A DNA stretch of 64,000 nucleotides from DAOPYU01 sp942493245 (GCA_942493245.1 OW818685.1:310001-374000), one strand, 5' to 3'. Counted from the stretch's first letter, positions 7,781 through 16,413 are shown. Numbers and translations: made by a program. The notes: a model not told the origin generated them from the sequence alone.

Positions 7781-8767
7781 TCAGAAATGCCGTGAATCTT
7801 CCAGACGGGCCACATCCGCATCCACCATGCGGTGGACCAGTTCCTCGAATGAAACCTCGGGTCGCCAACCCAGGACGTCCTGCGCCTTGGCCGAGCGCCC
7901 CTGAAGCGTGAAAAGCTCGGCCGGGCGCTTGTACGCCGGGTCAATATAGACGTGCGGTCCCCAGTCCTCGATTCCCACGCGGCGGAACGCGACGTCGAGA
8001 AAGTCGCGGATCGAATGGGTCTCGCCAGTCGAGACAATGTAATTGTCGGGACCGGGTTGCTGGAGCATCAGGTGCATGGCCCGTACGTAATCGCCGGCGA
8101 ACCCCCAGTCGCGTTTGCTGTCGAGGTTTCCCAGTCCCACTCGTTCCTGCTGTCCCCGTTTGATGCGGGCCACGGCCAGCGAGATCTTGCGCGTGACAAA
8201 CTCCGCGCCCCGGATGGGCGACTCGTGGTTGAACAGGATGCCGTTGGCGCAGAACATGCCATAGCTTTCCCGGTAGTTGTTGACGATCCAGTAGGCGAAA
8301 AGTTTGCTGATGGCATAAGGACTGCGCGGTTCGAAGGGGGTTTGTTCGGTCTGTTCGCCGTTGATGTGGCTGTTGCCGAACATTTCCGAGGTTGAGGCCT
8401 GGTAGAAGCGGGCCTTGGGGGCGAAGAGCCGGACCGCCTCGAGCAGTTTCAGCACGCCCAGTGCGTTGATTTCGGTGGTGACAACGGGCTGGTCCCACGA
8501 AGTGCCGACAAACGACTGGGCCGCCAGGTTGTACACCTCGTCCGGGCGGCAGCGTTGGACGGCGCGCAGCAGCGAGGCTTCGTCGGCCATATCTCCCTCG
8601 ATATAGTCCACTCGATCGGTTACGCCCAGATAATCGAGGTTCGCAAAGGGATAACGAGTGCTGCGCGGCAACAGACCGTAGATTGTGTAGTCCTTTTCCG
8701 CCAGGAGTTGCGACAGATAGGCGCCGTCCTGGCCCGTTACGCCGGTGATGAGAGCCACTTTCTTCAT
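7781..8767 (-). CDS. gmd: GDP-mannose 4,6-dehydratase
   Basis: A 328-residue short-chain dehydrogenase/reductase of the GMD type. It converts GDP-D-mannose to GDP-4-keto-6-deoxy-mannose, the precursor of GDP-fucose, GDP-rhamnose and related sugars for LPS or surface glycans. Visible: the nucleotide-binding GVTGQDG (residues 9-15), NLAAQSFVGTSW, the active-site STSEMFG, YAISK with catalytic Tyr and Lys, the family stretch NGILFNHESPIRG and the substrate-binding SKRDWGFAGDYV. No downstream reductase (fcl or rmd) is in the window. It follows a lipoprotein gene by 38 nt on the same strand, so the two may be cotranscribed. Confidence 0.93.
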   Translation of the reverse strand: MKKVALITGVTGQDGAYLSQLLAEKDYTIYGLLPRSTRYPFANLDYLGVTDRVDYIEGDMADEASLLRAVQRCRPDEVYNLAAQSFVGTSWDQPVVTTEINALGVLKLLEAVRLFAPKARFYQASTSEMFGNSHINGEQTEQTPFEPRSPYAISKLFAYWIVNNYRESYGMFCANGILFNHESPIRGAEFVTRKISLAVARIKRGQQERVGLGNLDSKRDWGFAGDYVRAMHLMLQQPGPDNYIVSTGETHSIRDFLDVAFRRVGIEDWGPHVYIDPAYKRPAELFTLQGRSAKAQDVLGWRPEVSFEELVHRMVDADVARLEDSRHF

Positions 8768-8805
8768 GGGGTCGGTTTCCTGCCTTCTATATAAGGTAAG
8801 AGAGA

Positions 8806-9261
8806 TTACTCGGGATCGCGCACATTGGAAATCTCGATCTGGATGGAAGCCGACTGAAAGTCGGCGGCTCGGTTCTTGTCCACGCGGAACTTGATTTCAC
8901 CCAGGAGGTTGACTTCCTGAACGGCGGGTGAGGCCACCTGCTGCGTGATGCTGCGCCCGATGTGCATTTGTAAAGAGGCGGGTTCCAGATTGGCCGCTTC
9001 GGCCAGAGGGCGGAACTTCAGCAGGTCCCCGGGCCGGGCCTTGTATCCGGAACTGTGCCATTCCCCGTCCGCGGGAAATTCACTCAGGACGGTCTGGCCG
9101 GCGTCAATGATCTGGGGGGGAGGTGGGGGGGGGACAATGGTTTCGACAACCGGCTCGGAGTTTTGAGCGCAACCGGCGGCCAACAGCAGCAGAAGAAAAC
9201 AGAGAGGGGCAAGAAAAGGAATGGTACGGATGTTTTGGGGAAAGGGGAAAAAAAGCGGCAT
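8806..9261 (-). CDS. Lipoprotein of unknown function
   Basis: A 151-residue protein with a signal peptide ending in a lipobox LLAAGC, so it should be lipidated and anchored in a membrane. After the Cys comes a proline run (PPPPPP) and then a small beta-rich domain with no recognised family. The ATG at 9261 is chosen because GAGAGG lies 7 nt upstream and the signal peptide then has a normal length; a much longer open frame upstream would place the signal sequence in the middle. Same strand as gmd, 38 nt upstream of it. Confidence 0.7.
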   Translation of the reverse strand: MPLFFPFPQNIRTIPFLAPLCFLLLLLAAGCAQNSEPVVETIVPPPPPPQIIDAGQTVLSEFPADGEWHSSGYKARPGDLLKFRPLAEAANLEPASLQMHIGRSITQQVASPAVQEVNLLGEIKFRVDKNRAADFQSASIQIEISNVRDPE

Positions 9262-9507
9262 GGAACATCCTCTCGTGGACCCCTGAGCAGGGGCCGGGAA
9301 TAGACAACAAACATGAAACGAACGGAAAACAACCGAACGAGGCGTTCGGGCGATTGAAACCGCCCTCATTCTGGCAGTCCCCCGCGTCGGCTGCAACGAA
9401 AAAGCGCGTGTTGTGGAGAAGGAATCCAAGGGAGTGCCCCATTGTCCAGATGATCTACACCCGGATTTCCCATCTTCGGACCTTCACACTAAGAGGAAGG
9501 CGGTTTC

Positions 9508-9619
9508 GAGGTGGCATGGGCGTCTCGCCCATGAAGGGGTTCCGGAACAGGGGCCTGAAATCCGCGGTTCTGCCGACGAAAACGTCGGCAATTCACAGGC
9601 GGGACGCCCATGCCACCTC
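9508..9619. repeat. Composite palindromic element, GGTGGCATGGGCGTC type (family B)
   Basis: The outer arms 9508-9533 (GAGGTGGCATGGGCGTCTCG...) and 9597-9619 (reverse complement GAGGTGGCATGGGCGTCCCG) are inverted copies. Each arm contains its own small palindrome (CATGGGC/GCCCATG in the left arm). Inside, 9571-9590 is a perfect hairpin TGCCGACG-AAAA-CGTCGGCA. Total length is about 112 bp. A single arm of the same family lies inside a coding region at 46738-46766. Confidence 0.7.
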
Positions 9620-9682
9620 TTCCGGCGCTCATTTTTTGCCCTCCCGATCCCGAACGGCGTCCTGGCCCCGGTGTCTCGCCCC

Positions 9683-9710
9683 TCTGTATTTCCGCTTTCG
9701 CGGGGACGAC
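9683..9710. repeat. Single arm of the CCCGCGAAAGCGGG-type repeat (family C)
   Basis: The reverse complement reads CGTCGTCCCCGCGAAAGCGG and matches the arm at 40100-40127 at about 22 of 28 positions. Only one arm is seen here, about 70 bp from the family B element. Confidence 0.5.
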
Positions 9711-10080
9711 GAGAAAAATGCCCCCGCTTTTTCCGGAACAAAAACGAAGGGAGGGATAACAAGGAATTTCAGGAGAAGGAGACGAGGCGTCTCCCGAATG
9801 CAGAAAGAGAGGATGGAATGCTGGAAATAAATGTAATTCATTGTAATTCAGCGATGTAAATAATGCTCTCAAGAGCCGGCTTTTCTTCTATGCCGAAAGA
9901 AAAGATGGGGAAGGAGGAAAAAGAAAAAAGGGCGGAGAAGGGCGGAGCAGAGGGGCGAAAAAGTCGAACAGGAACTCCCGCCAGGCAGGGGCAGCCGCGT
10001 GACACAAGATTGATTCCAGAAAGGTTGAGAAAATGGAAAAAGCGGGAATAAAAAAAGCGCGATTTTTTCGATAATTCCTC
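9711..10080. other. Purine-rich intergenic stretch without a recognised gene
   Basis: Between the repeats and the tuf promoter the plus strand is unusually A/G-rich (for example GGGGAAGGAGGAAAAAG near 9907). Open frames here on both strands have no ribosome-binding site and low-complexity translations. No RNA gene is recognised. Confidence 0.4.
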
Positions 10081-10108
10081 TTGACTTCCCGGAACAAATC
10101 TATAGGAT
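10081..10108 (+). promoter_or_regulatory. Likely promoter of the tuf/r-protein operon
   Basis: TTGACT (10081-10086) and TAGGAT (10103-10108) are 16 nt apart. It is the best plus-strand promoter match upstream of tuf and would give a leader of about 455 nt. Confidence 0.55.
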
Positions 10109-10115
10109 AAGCGTC

Positions 10116-10560
10116 TCTTGCGCTTGGCGGCAGTAACAGCAAGCAAAGAGTCGGAACCCGAAACCCTCGTCGGGAACTGATCGAGAGGCCCGGAGTCACG
10201 GAAGTACAGGCCCGCCTCACACACCCGGTTCGGGTGATGAGGCTAAGGCAAAAGCGGTAAGGGTCTCGCCGCAGGGATGGGGTCGCTTCGCGAAAGCGTT
10301 TCGACCGGAAGTGGAGGGCAACTTCAGCCGTGAATACGCTCGCGCGGCATGCGTGGGTTTCCTTACCGGTTCTTGAGTTGCATGCGCCTTCCTCCACCCC
10401 AACCCAGCCACATTATTAGAGGTGTTTACACTAAGGGAGTTAATCGCTCGCTCCTTGCCCGGAGTGTCCCGGAGAATCGGGATGCGGGTAACAAGACGAA
10501 GAGCGTTTGCGATACAGTGAATCACGGTATAGGGACTTCACCCTAATCCTGCTAAGGAGG
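10116..10560 (+). other. Long structured leader upstream of tuf, possible regulatory RNA
   Basis: No protein-coding gene is supported here, but several hairpins are visible: CACCCG-GTT-CGGGTG (10220-10234), a CGC-GAAA-GCG tetraloop near 10289-10298 within a longer GGTCG...CGACC pairing, and GAAGT...ACTTC near 10307-10326. It sits between the predicted promoter and tuf, so it is probably the 5' untranslated region of the operon. It does not show the conserved cores of RNase P RNA, tmRNA or SRP RNA, and no tRNA is seen. Function is unknown; autoregulation by a translation factor or r-protein is a guess. Confidence 0.4.
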
Positions 10561-10569
10561 CCTGGAATC

Positions 10570-11760
10570 ATGGCTAAGGAGAAATTCGAACGTAATAAGA
10601 CGCACGTGAATGTGGGAACCATTGGCCACATTGACCACGGCAAAACCACCCTGACGGCTGCGATCACGAAGCACCAGGCGAGCAAGGGTCTGGGCAGCTT
10701 TGTTCCCTTCGATCAGATTGACAAGGCCCCCGAAGAAAAGGCGCGTGGTATAACGATTGCCACCGCTCACGTGGAATACCAGACGAAAACCCGCCACTAT
10801 GCGCACGTGGACTGCCCCGGTCACGCCGACTACATCAAGAACATGATCACCGGCGCCGCGCAGATGGACGGCGCCATCCTGGTGGTGGCTGCGACCGACG
10901 GTCCGATGCCCCAGACGCGTGAGCATATTCTTCTGGCCCGTCAGGTGGGTGTGCCCTACATCGTCGTGTACATGAACAAATGCGACATGGTGGACGATGA
11001 AGAGTTGCTTGAACTCGTCGAGATGGAAGTCCGCGAGTTGCTCGACAAGTATGAATTCCCCGGCGACGACACGCCGATCATCCGCGGTTCCGCCCTCAAG
11101 GCTCTTGAAGGCGAAGACTCGGAACTGGGCGGCAAGTCGATCGACCGCTTGATGGATGCGATCGACAGTTTCATCCCGGACCCCACGCGTGCGCTGGACA
11201 TGCCCTTCCTGATGCCTGTGGAAGACGTGTTCTCGATCACGGGTCGTGGGACGGTGGCGACGGGCCGTGTGGAGCGTGGCATTATCCATACGGGCGATCA
11301 GGTGGAAGTCGTCGGTATCCGCGACACGCAGAAAACGGTGGTCACGGGTGTGGAAATGTTCCGCAAACTGCTTGACGAAGGTCAGGCGGGTGACAACGTC
11401 GGTTGCCTTCTGCGCGGTGTGGACAAAGAGGGAATCGAGCGCGGTCAGGTGCTGTGCAAGCCCGGTTCGGTGACCCCCCATACGAAGTTCCGCGCTCAGG
11501 TGTACGTGCTGTCGAAGGAAGAAGGCGGTCGTCACAAACCCTTCTTCAAGGGGTATCGTCCCCAGTTCTACTTCCGTACAACGGACGTGACGGGCAATGT
11601 GGAATTGCCCGAGGGCGTCGAGATGGTGATGCCGGGCGACAACATCGAGATCATCGGTGAGTTGATCACGCCCATCGCCATGGAAAAAGAGCTGCGCTTC
11701 GCTATCCGCGAAGGTGGCCGCACGGTTGGCTCGGGTGTTGTGGCCGAGATCCTGAAGTAA
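10570..11760 (+). CDS. tuf: Translation elongation factor Tu
   Basis: A 396-residue GTPase that brings aminoacyl-tRNA to the ribosome. The G1 motif GHIDHGKT (residues 19-26), the switch region RGITI, DCPGH and NKCD are all present, followed by the two beta-barrel domains; GRGTVATGRVERG and the end RTVGSGVVAEILK are typical. AAGGAGG precedes the ATG by about 9 nt. It is the first gene of the r-protein cluster, 81 nt before rpsJ, with a perfect hairpin in the gap. The usual rpsL-rpsG-fusA genes are not directly upstream; repeats and minus-strand genes are found instead. Confidence 0.98.
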   Translation: MAKEKFERNKTHVNVGTIGHIDHGKTTLTAAITKHQASKGLGSFVPFDQIDKAPEEKARGITIATAHVEYQTKTRHYAHVDCPGHADYIKNMITGAAQMDGAILVVAATDGPMPQTREHILLARQVGVPYIVVYMNKCDMVDDEELLELVEMEVRELLDKYEFPGDDTPIIRGSALKALEGEDSELGGKSIDRLMDAIDSFIPDPTRALDMPFLMPVEDVFSITGRGTVATGRVERGIIHTGDQVEVVGIRDTQKTVVTGVEMFRKLLDEGQAGDNVGCLLRGVDKEGIERGQVLCKPGSVTPHTKFRAQVYVLSKEEGGRHKPFFKGYRPQFYFRTTDVTGNVELPEGVEMVMPGDNIEIIGELITPIAMEKELRFAIREGGRTVGSGVVAEILK

Positions 11761-11780
11761 TCGAATGTTCCGATTTTCGA

Positions 11781-11811
11781 CCCGGGGGTTCGCGCTCCGC
11801 GAACCCCCGGG
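11781..11811 (+). other. Perfect 14-bp hairpin between tuf and rpsJ
   Basis: CCCGGGGGTTCGCG, loop CTC, CGCGAACCCCCGGG. There is no T-tract after it (GCGGAAACG follows), so it is more likely a partial attenuator, an RNase processing site or an mRNA-stabilising 3' end for tuf than a full terminator. Confidence 0.65.
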
Positions 11812-11841
11812 CGGAAACGATTCCAAGGAGTGACACTGGTA

Positions 11842-12153
11842 ATGGCAGGCCAAAAAATACGTATCAGCCTGAAGGCCTTCGACCACCGGCTTCTGGACCG
11901 CTCGGTCAGCGACATCGTCGATACGGCCAAGCGTACGGGTGCGCGGGTTGCCGGCCCTATCCCGCTGCCGACGCGGTTCACCAAATACACCGTGTTGCGT
12001 TCGCCTCACATTGACAAAAAGTCTCGTGAGCAATTTGAGATGCGCCAGCACAAGCGTTTGGTTGACATTGTCGACCCTTCGCAGAAGACCCTCGACGCCC
12101 TGACCGGTTTGGATTTGCCAGCCGGGGTTCATGTCGAGATCCGGCTGACCTGA
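11842..12153 (+). CDS. rpsJ: 30S ribosomal protein S10
   Basis: 103 residues, the same length as E. coli S10. It binds 16S rRNA in the 30S head and, as NusE, can join transcription antitermination complexes. Family stretches: IRISLKAFDHRLLD, GPIPLPT, and the C-terminal DALTGLDLPAGVHVEIRL. AAGGAG lies about 12 nt before the chosen ATG; a GTG 12 nt further upstream is possible but would overlap the ribosome-binding site. First true r-protein gene of the cluster. Confidence 0.97.
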   Translation: MAGQKIRISLKAFDHRLLDRSVSDIVDTAKRTGARVAGPIPLPTRFTKYTVLRSPHIDKKSREQFEMRQHKRLVDIVDPSQKTLDALTGLDLPAGVHVEIRLT

Positions 12154-12325
12154 TCCCGTCCCGGCCGCTCGATGAGGGCCTGGGGAAAACCCCTCACGGG
12201 GAGAGTACGGGCGTTAGCCATCGAGAGCGGGCCGATTCTTTGAATCGGAGAAACTTAGCGACTGCGTGGACAGGCTTGTTCAGCAGCGGTCTTTGAGCCG
12301 ACGCCACGTGGAGGAATAGATTGCC
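12154..12325 (+). other. Structured 172-nt gap between rpsJ and rplC
   Basis: This is the longest gap in the r-protein cluster. GGCCGCTCGATG (12163-12174) can pair with CATCGAGAGCGGGCC (12219-12233), enclosing smaller stems such as GGGG...CCCC. In E. coli the L4-responsive leader lies before rpsJ; here a comparable structured segment lies after it. A regulatory role is inferred only from length and pairing. Confidence 0.35.
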
Positions 12326-12970
12326 ATGTCGATTGGACTACTCGGCAAGAAACTCGGAATGACCCAGATTTACGATACGGACGGGACCGCCATACCGGTC
12401 ACGCTGATCCAGGCGGGTCCTTGCCCCATCCTGCAGAAACGCCTGCCGGAAAAAGATGGCTACAGTGCCTTGCAGTTGGGTTTTGAGACGCGCACGGCCA
12501 AGAATGTGACCCAGCCCATGCAGGGCCACTTCAAGAAGGCCGGCGTCGAGCCGCAGCGCTATATCCGCGAGATGCGCATGGATGACACCAGCGCCTTCGA
12601 AGTGGGTCAGCAGCTCGGCGTGGACCTGTTTGAAGTGGGCGAGTGCGTGGACATCAGCGGCGTCACCAAGGGCCGGGGGTTCAGCGGCACGATCCGCCGA
12701 TTCAGAACAGGTCGCGGTCCGACCTCGCACGGTTCGACTTACCACCGCCGTCCCGGTTCGGGGGGCGCTTCGGCGGATCCCTCGCATGTGTTCAAGGGGA
12801 AGAAAAACCCCGGGCAATGTGGAAATGTCAATGTGACCATTCAGTCGCTTCAGGTCATCAGCACCGACAAGGAGCGTAACATTCTGGTCGTCAGGGGAAG
12901 CGTGCCGGGTGCGACGAACGGATACCTGGTGATCAGCAAGAGCGTCAAACAGAAAAAGAAAGTCCAATAG
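12326..12970 (+). CDS. rplC: 50S ribosomal protein L3
   Basis: 214 residues (E. coli 209). An early-assembly protein of the large subunit that reaches toward the peptidyl-transferase centre. The N-terminus MSIGLLGKKLGMTQIYD is the family start; GRGFSGTIRRF and HGSTYHRRPGS correspond to the extended central loop, with the Gln-methylation region nearby. GGAGG precedes the ATG by about 10 nt. Confidence 0.97.
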   Translation: MSIGLLGKKLGMTQIYDTDGTAIPVTLIQAGPCPILQKRLPEKDGYSALQLGFETRTAKNVTQPMQGHFKKAGVEPQRYIREMRMDDTSAFEVGQQLGVDLFEVGECVDISGVTKGRGFSGTIRRFRTGRGPTSHGSTYHRRPGSGGASADPSHVFKGKKNPGQCGNVNVTIQSLQVISTDKERNILVVRGSVPGATNGYLVISKSVKQKKKVQ

Positions 12971-13023
12971 CCGCAGAGACGTGGATCGCGCGCGGTCGCG
13001 GTCAGTAATGGGGAGTAGCCTAA

Positions 13024-13650
13024 ATGTCAACCGTAGCGGTTTACAATACCGAGGGCAAAGAGGTCAAGCAGCTCGAACTGAGCGCCGCCGTCTTTGAAGC
13101 CGAAGTCAACACGAACTGCGTCCGCGCCGCTGTCAACCGGCAGCTCGCTCGCCGTCGCCAGGGGAATGCCTGCACGAAGACGCGTGGCATGGTGAACTTC
13201 AGTGGCCGCAAGCCGTGGGCGCAGAAGGGCACCGGGCGTGCCCGCTCGGGCAGTGCCGGCTCGCCTCTGTGGCGCAAGGGTGGAACGGTCTTCGGGCCGA
13301 TGCCGCGTCAGTATGGCGGGCGCATCAACCGGAAGGTCACGCAGAAGGCGCTGGTTTCCTGCCTGAGCGATCTGGCCCGGAACAATGAAATCCGCGTGAT
13401 CGAGAACATCGAGTTCGCCACGCCGAAAACTCGGCAGGTGGTGGATCTGCTCGGCAAACTGAACATCGGAGTGGCGCGCGTTCTGTTCGTGACCGATCAG
13501 ACCAATGTCAACCTGGCGCTCAGCGTCCGCAACATCCCCTACGCGGATGTGATTAACTGTGACAATCTCAACACCTTCGACTTGACGACCCACGATGTCG
13601 TCATCGCCACCACGGCGGCCATCGCGCGCATCCAGGAGGTGTACGCATAA
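13024..13650 (+). CDS. rplD: 50S ribosomal protein L4
   Basis: 208 residues (E. coli 201). It binds 23S rRNA domain I and lines the exit tunnel; in E. coli it also represses its own operon. The long internal loop RRQGNACTKTRGMVNFSGRKPWAQKGTGRAR is recognisable (seen here as KPWAQKGTGRARSGS), as is GGTVFGPMPRQY. GGGGAG stands about 9 nt before the ATG, and the stop codon overlaps the start of rplW by 1 nt. Confidence 0.97.
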   Translation: MSTVAVYNTEGKEVKQLELSAAVFEAEVNTNCVRAAVNRQLARRRQGNACTKTRGMVNFSGRKPWAQKGTGRARSGSAGSPLWRKGGTVFGPMPRQYGGRINRKVTQKALVSCLSDLARNNEIRVIENIEFATPKTRQVVDLLGKLNIGVARVLFVTDQTNVNLALSVRNIPYADVINCDNLNTFDLTTHDVVIATTAAIARIQEVYA

Positions 13651-13937
13651 TGAAACGCAGTCCCTACATCATCCTCATTCGCCCGGTGATTACCGAAGAC
13701 AGCATGGACCGGACGTCGCTCAGCGAGCCGCAGTACACGTTCCTCGTGGCCCGCGACGCCAACAAGATCGAAATCGCTCAGGCGGTTGAGAGCGCTTTCA
13801 ACGTCCGCGTCAAGAATGTCAACACCCTGGTGCGCAAAGGCAAACCGAAAACCATGCGCGGCCGTCATGGCCGTTGCGCTGATGAAAAGAAGGCGTTTAT
13901 CACGCTGGAAAAGGGACAAACCCTCAACCTCTTCTAA
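13650..13937 (+). CDS. rplW: 50S ribosomal protein L23
   Basis: 95 residues (E. coli 100). It sits at the tunnel exit and is the docking site for trigger factor and SRP. Features: the start RSPYIILIRPVITEDS, VESAFNVRVKNVNTL, and the C-terminal KKAFITLEKGQTL. It begins with the last base of the rplD stop codon (TAATG), so the two are translationally coupled. Confidence 0.96.
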   Translation: MKRSPYIILIRPVITEDSMDRTSLSEPQYTFLVARDANKIEIAQAVESAFNVRVKNVNTLVRKGKPKTMRGRHGRCADEKKAFITLEKGQTLNLF

Positions 13938-13985
13938 GAGAGGGACGTTCTGAAGGAATTTGACACCCGGAAACGGATCAGGAAC

Positions 13986-14813
13986 ATGGCTGTTAAGACC
14001 TATAACCCGACAACACCCAGCCGGCGCACGATGTCCACCTTGAGCTTTGCCGAGGTCACGTCCACCAAGCCGGAAAAGTCCCTTGTGGTCAAGAGAACGC
14101 AAAAGGCCGGCCGCAATTCGCAGGGACGCGTGACCTGTCGCCATAAAGGCGGCGGCCACAAGCGCGCCTACCGCCTTGTGGACTTCCATCGCGAAAAAGA
14201 TGGCATTCCCGCTCGCGTCGCCACGATCGAATACGATCCCAACCGCACGGCCAACATCGCGCTGCTGTTCTACAAAGACGGCGAAAAGCGTTACATTGTG
14301 GCTCCGGACGGTTTGAAGGTCAACGATATGATCGAGAGCGGCCCGCAGGCCGACGTCAAGGTGGGTAACACCCTGCCGCTGCGCAACATCCCGGTCGGTA
14401 CGACGGTCCACTGCGTGGAACTGCGCCCCAAGGGCGGCGCGCGCATCGCCAAGAGCGCCGGCACGTCGGTTCAGGTGGTGGCCCGCGATGGCAATTACGT
14501 CCACCTGCGCATGCCGTCCACTGAAGTGCGCAAGGTGCATTGCGACTGCCGCGCCACCATCGGCACGGTGGGCAATGGCGATCACTCCAACGTCTGTATC
14601 GGTAAGGCGGGTCGTACCCGCTGGTTGGGTGTGCGTCCCACGGTGCGTGGTGTGGTGATGAACCCGGTTGACCACCCGATGGGTGGTGGTGAGGGACGGT
14701 CGTCGGGTGGGCGTCATCCATGTACCCCCTGGGGTAAGCCGACGAAGGGCTACAAGACGCGTCGGCCCAAGAAAGACACGGATCGCCTCATCGTCACGCG
14801 GCGCAAGAAATAA
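13986..14813 (+). CDS. rplB: 50S ribosomal protein L2
   Basis: 275 residues (E. coli 273). It is needed for subunit joining and peptidyl-transferase activity. The start YNPTTPSRRTMS, the central RVATIEYDPNRTANIAL and the conserved C-terminal loop MNPVDHPMGGGEGRSSGGRH are all visible, including the His of the HPMGGGEG loop. It follows rplW by 48 nt. Confidence 0.98.
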   Translation: MAVKTYNPTTPSRRTMSTLSFAEVTSTKPEKSLVVKRTQKAGRNSQGRVTCRHKGGGHKRAYRLVDFHREKDGIPARVATIEYDPNRTANIALLFYKDGEKRYIVAPDGLKVNDMIESGPQADVKVGNTLPLRNIPVGTTVHCVELRPKGGARIAKSAGTSVQVVARDGNYVHLRMPSTEVRKVHCDCRATIGTVGNGDHSNVCIGKAGRTRWLGVRPTVRGVVMNPVDHPMGGGEGRSSGGRHPCTPWGKPTKGYKTRRPKKDTDRLIVTRRKK

Positions 14814-14864
14814 GGAAGATACGGGGCAGGTCCGTCAAGCGGGCCGCCTTTCGAGGAGACCAAG

Positions 14865-15149
14865 ATGCCCAGAAGTCTCAAAAAGGGACCTTACATTCAT
14901 CCGAAGTTGGCGGAGAAGATTCGCCGGATGAACAATACAGGCGAGAAGCCGGTCATCAAGACCTGGTCGCGCGCTTCGATGATTTCCCCCGATATGGTGG
15001 GTTATACCATCTCGATCCACAATGGCAAGGTCTTCCTGCCGGTGTTCATCAACGAGAACATGGTAGGGCACAAGTTGGGAGAATTTGCCCCGACCCGCAC
15101 GTTCCGCAGCCACGGGGGCAAGCAGGCCAAGAAGGCCGCGAAGAAGTAA
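14865..15149 (+). CDS. rpsS: 30S ribosomal protein S19
   Basis: 94 residues (E. coli 92). A 30S head protein that contacts S13 and the A-site finger. PRSLKKGPYIHPKL at the start and GHKLGEFAPTRTFRSHG near the end are diagnostic. The C-terminus is lysine-rich (KQAKKAAKK). GAGGAG lies upstream of the ATG. Confidence 0.97.
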   Translation: MPRSLKKGPYIHPKLAEKIRRMNNTGEKPVIKTWSRASMISPDMVGYTISIHNGKVFLPVFINENMVGHKLGEFAPTRTFRSHGGKQAKKAAKK

Positions 15150-15236
15150 TCTGGGGCAAGCCGCCCCGGCCAAGTAAAGGGGGCGGTACGGGTGCGCCGC
15201 GAGCGGGCCTGTATCAGGACAACGGAGAAAGTTACC

Positions 15237-15599
15237 ATGCCCATGTTTGACGAATCGCAAGTTGCCGCGAAAGCCTCCACCCGCTTCCAGCGCTGCTCGG
15301 CCCGCAAGGCCCGGCTGGTGGCCGATTTGATCCGCGGCCGCTCGGTCGCGGAGGCGTTTCGCATCCTCCAGATGACGCATCGCCCTTCGGCGGGAACGAT
15401 TATCATGAATCTGCTCAAGAGCGCGGTCGCGAATGTGGACCATGCCGAACATGCCGACACCGACGGCCTCCTGGTGGGAGAGATCATGGTGGATGGCGGT
15501 CCGATCATGTACCGCATGCAGCCCATGTCGCGTGGACGCGCCGGGCGCATTCGCAAGCGCTTTTGCCATGTCTCGATGAAACTGATCGAGGTTGCCTGA
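15237..15599 (+). CDS. rplV: 50S ribosomal protein L22
   Basis: 120 residues (E. coli 110). It stabilises 23S rRNA and its beta-hairpin lines the exit tunnel. RCSARKARLVADLIRGRSV at the start and the hairpin RMQPMSRGRAGRIRKR at the end are typical. The ATG at 15237 is preferred because GGAGAAAG precedes it; the upstream in-frame codons read as leader sequence. Confidence 0.95.
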   Translation: MPMFDESQVAAKASTRFQRCSARKARLVADLIRGRSVAEAFRILQMTHRPSAGTIIMNLLKSAVANVDHAEHADTDGLLVGEIMVDGGPIMYRMQPMSRGRAGRIRKRFCHVSMKLIEVA

Positions 15600-15665
15600 G
15601 CAGAATCAGGCACCTAAAACCCCGGCCCTGTGCCGGGGATGAGAGGCTCGGAAGGAGAGAAATCC

Positions 15666-16322
15666 GTGGGTCAGAAAGTTAACCCGATTGGGCTACGGCT
15701 TGGAATTATCCGCGATTGGGAATCGCGCTGGTACACCACAAGAGAAAACTATGCGAACTTCCTGCACGAGGACGTCAAAGTCCGCGCTTTCATGTGTAAG
15801 AAGTATGAGCATGCGGGGATTGATCGTGTGGGGATCGAGCGCGCAGCCAACCGTGTCAAGGTCACCGTTCATACGGCGCGGCCGGGCATCGTGATTGGAC
15901 CCAAAGGCTCCGAGATCATGGCCACGGAGAAAGAACTGGCCGATCTGACCGGCAAGCAGGTCAAGCTGACGGTTTCGGAAATCAAAAAGTCGGAACTGAG
16001 CGCCCAACTGGTGGCCCAGAGCGTGGCCAGCCAGCTCATGCGCCGCATCGGCTTTCGCCGCGCGATGAAGAAAACGATGCAGGCTACGCTTGACGCGGGT
16101 GCCGGCGGTATCAAGATCGCCTGTTCCGGCCGCTTGGCAGGCGCCGAAATGGCGCGCGCCGAGTGGTATCGCAAGGGCCGGGTGCCGCTGCACACGCTGC
16201 GCGCCGATGTGGACTACGGTTTCTGCGGCGCCAAGACGAAGTACGGCATGATCGGTGTCAAAGTGTGGATTTTCCGGGGCGAGATTTTCGATAAGAACGT
16301 CCGTGTGAATTCCGCCTCCTGA
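15666..16322 (+). CDS. rpsC: 30S ribosomal protein S3
   Basis: 218 residues (E. coli 233). It forms part of the mRNA entry site and has helicase activity together with S4 and S5. It starts at a GTG with GGAAGGAGAG upstream, giving the family N-terminus GQKVNPIGLRLG. The KH-domain motif IVIGPKGSE and the C-terminal GAEMARAEWYRKGRVPLHTL are present. The C-terminal tail is short, ending soon after VKVWIFRGEIF. Confidence 0.97.
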   Translation: MGQKVNPIGLRLGIIRDWESRWYTTRENYANFLHEDVKVRAFMCKKYEHAGIDRVGIERAANRVKVTVHTARPGIVIGPKGSEIMATEKELADLTGKQVKLTVSEIKKSELSAQLVAQSVASQLMRRIGFRRAMKKTMQATLDAGAGGIKIACSGRLAGAEMARAEWYRKGRVPLHTLRADVDYGFCGAKTKYGMIGVKVWIFRGEIFDKNVRVNSAS

Positions 16323-16413
16323 GCGCCCGGCGCCGGAGGGGAGCCCGGACCGCCCCGAGTGGAGCGGACGGGGATTACGAGATAGAGCAATTGAGTGTGA
16401 GGGTTAGCCTACC

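Noticed and set aside
9838..10397. Minus-strand open frames upstream of tuf
   Set aside because: They have no ribosome-binding site, low-complexity or Arg/Ser-rich translations and lie over the tuf promoter and leader.
10116..10560. RNase P RNA, tmRNA or a tRNA in the tuf leader
   Set aside because: The conserved cores are missing; only a short GCGGTAAGGG-like similarity to RNase P was seen.
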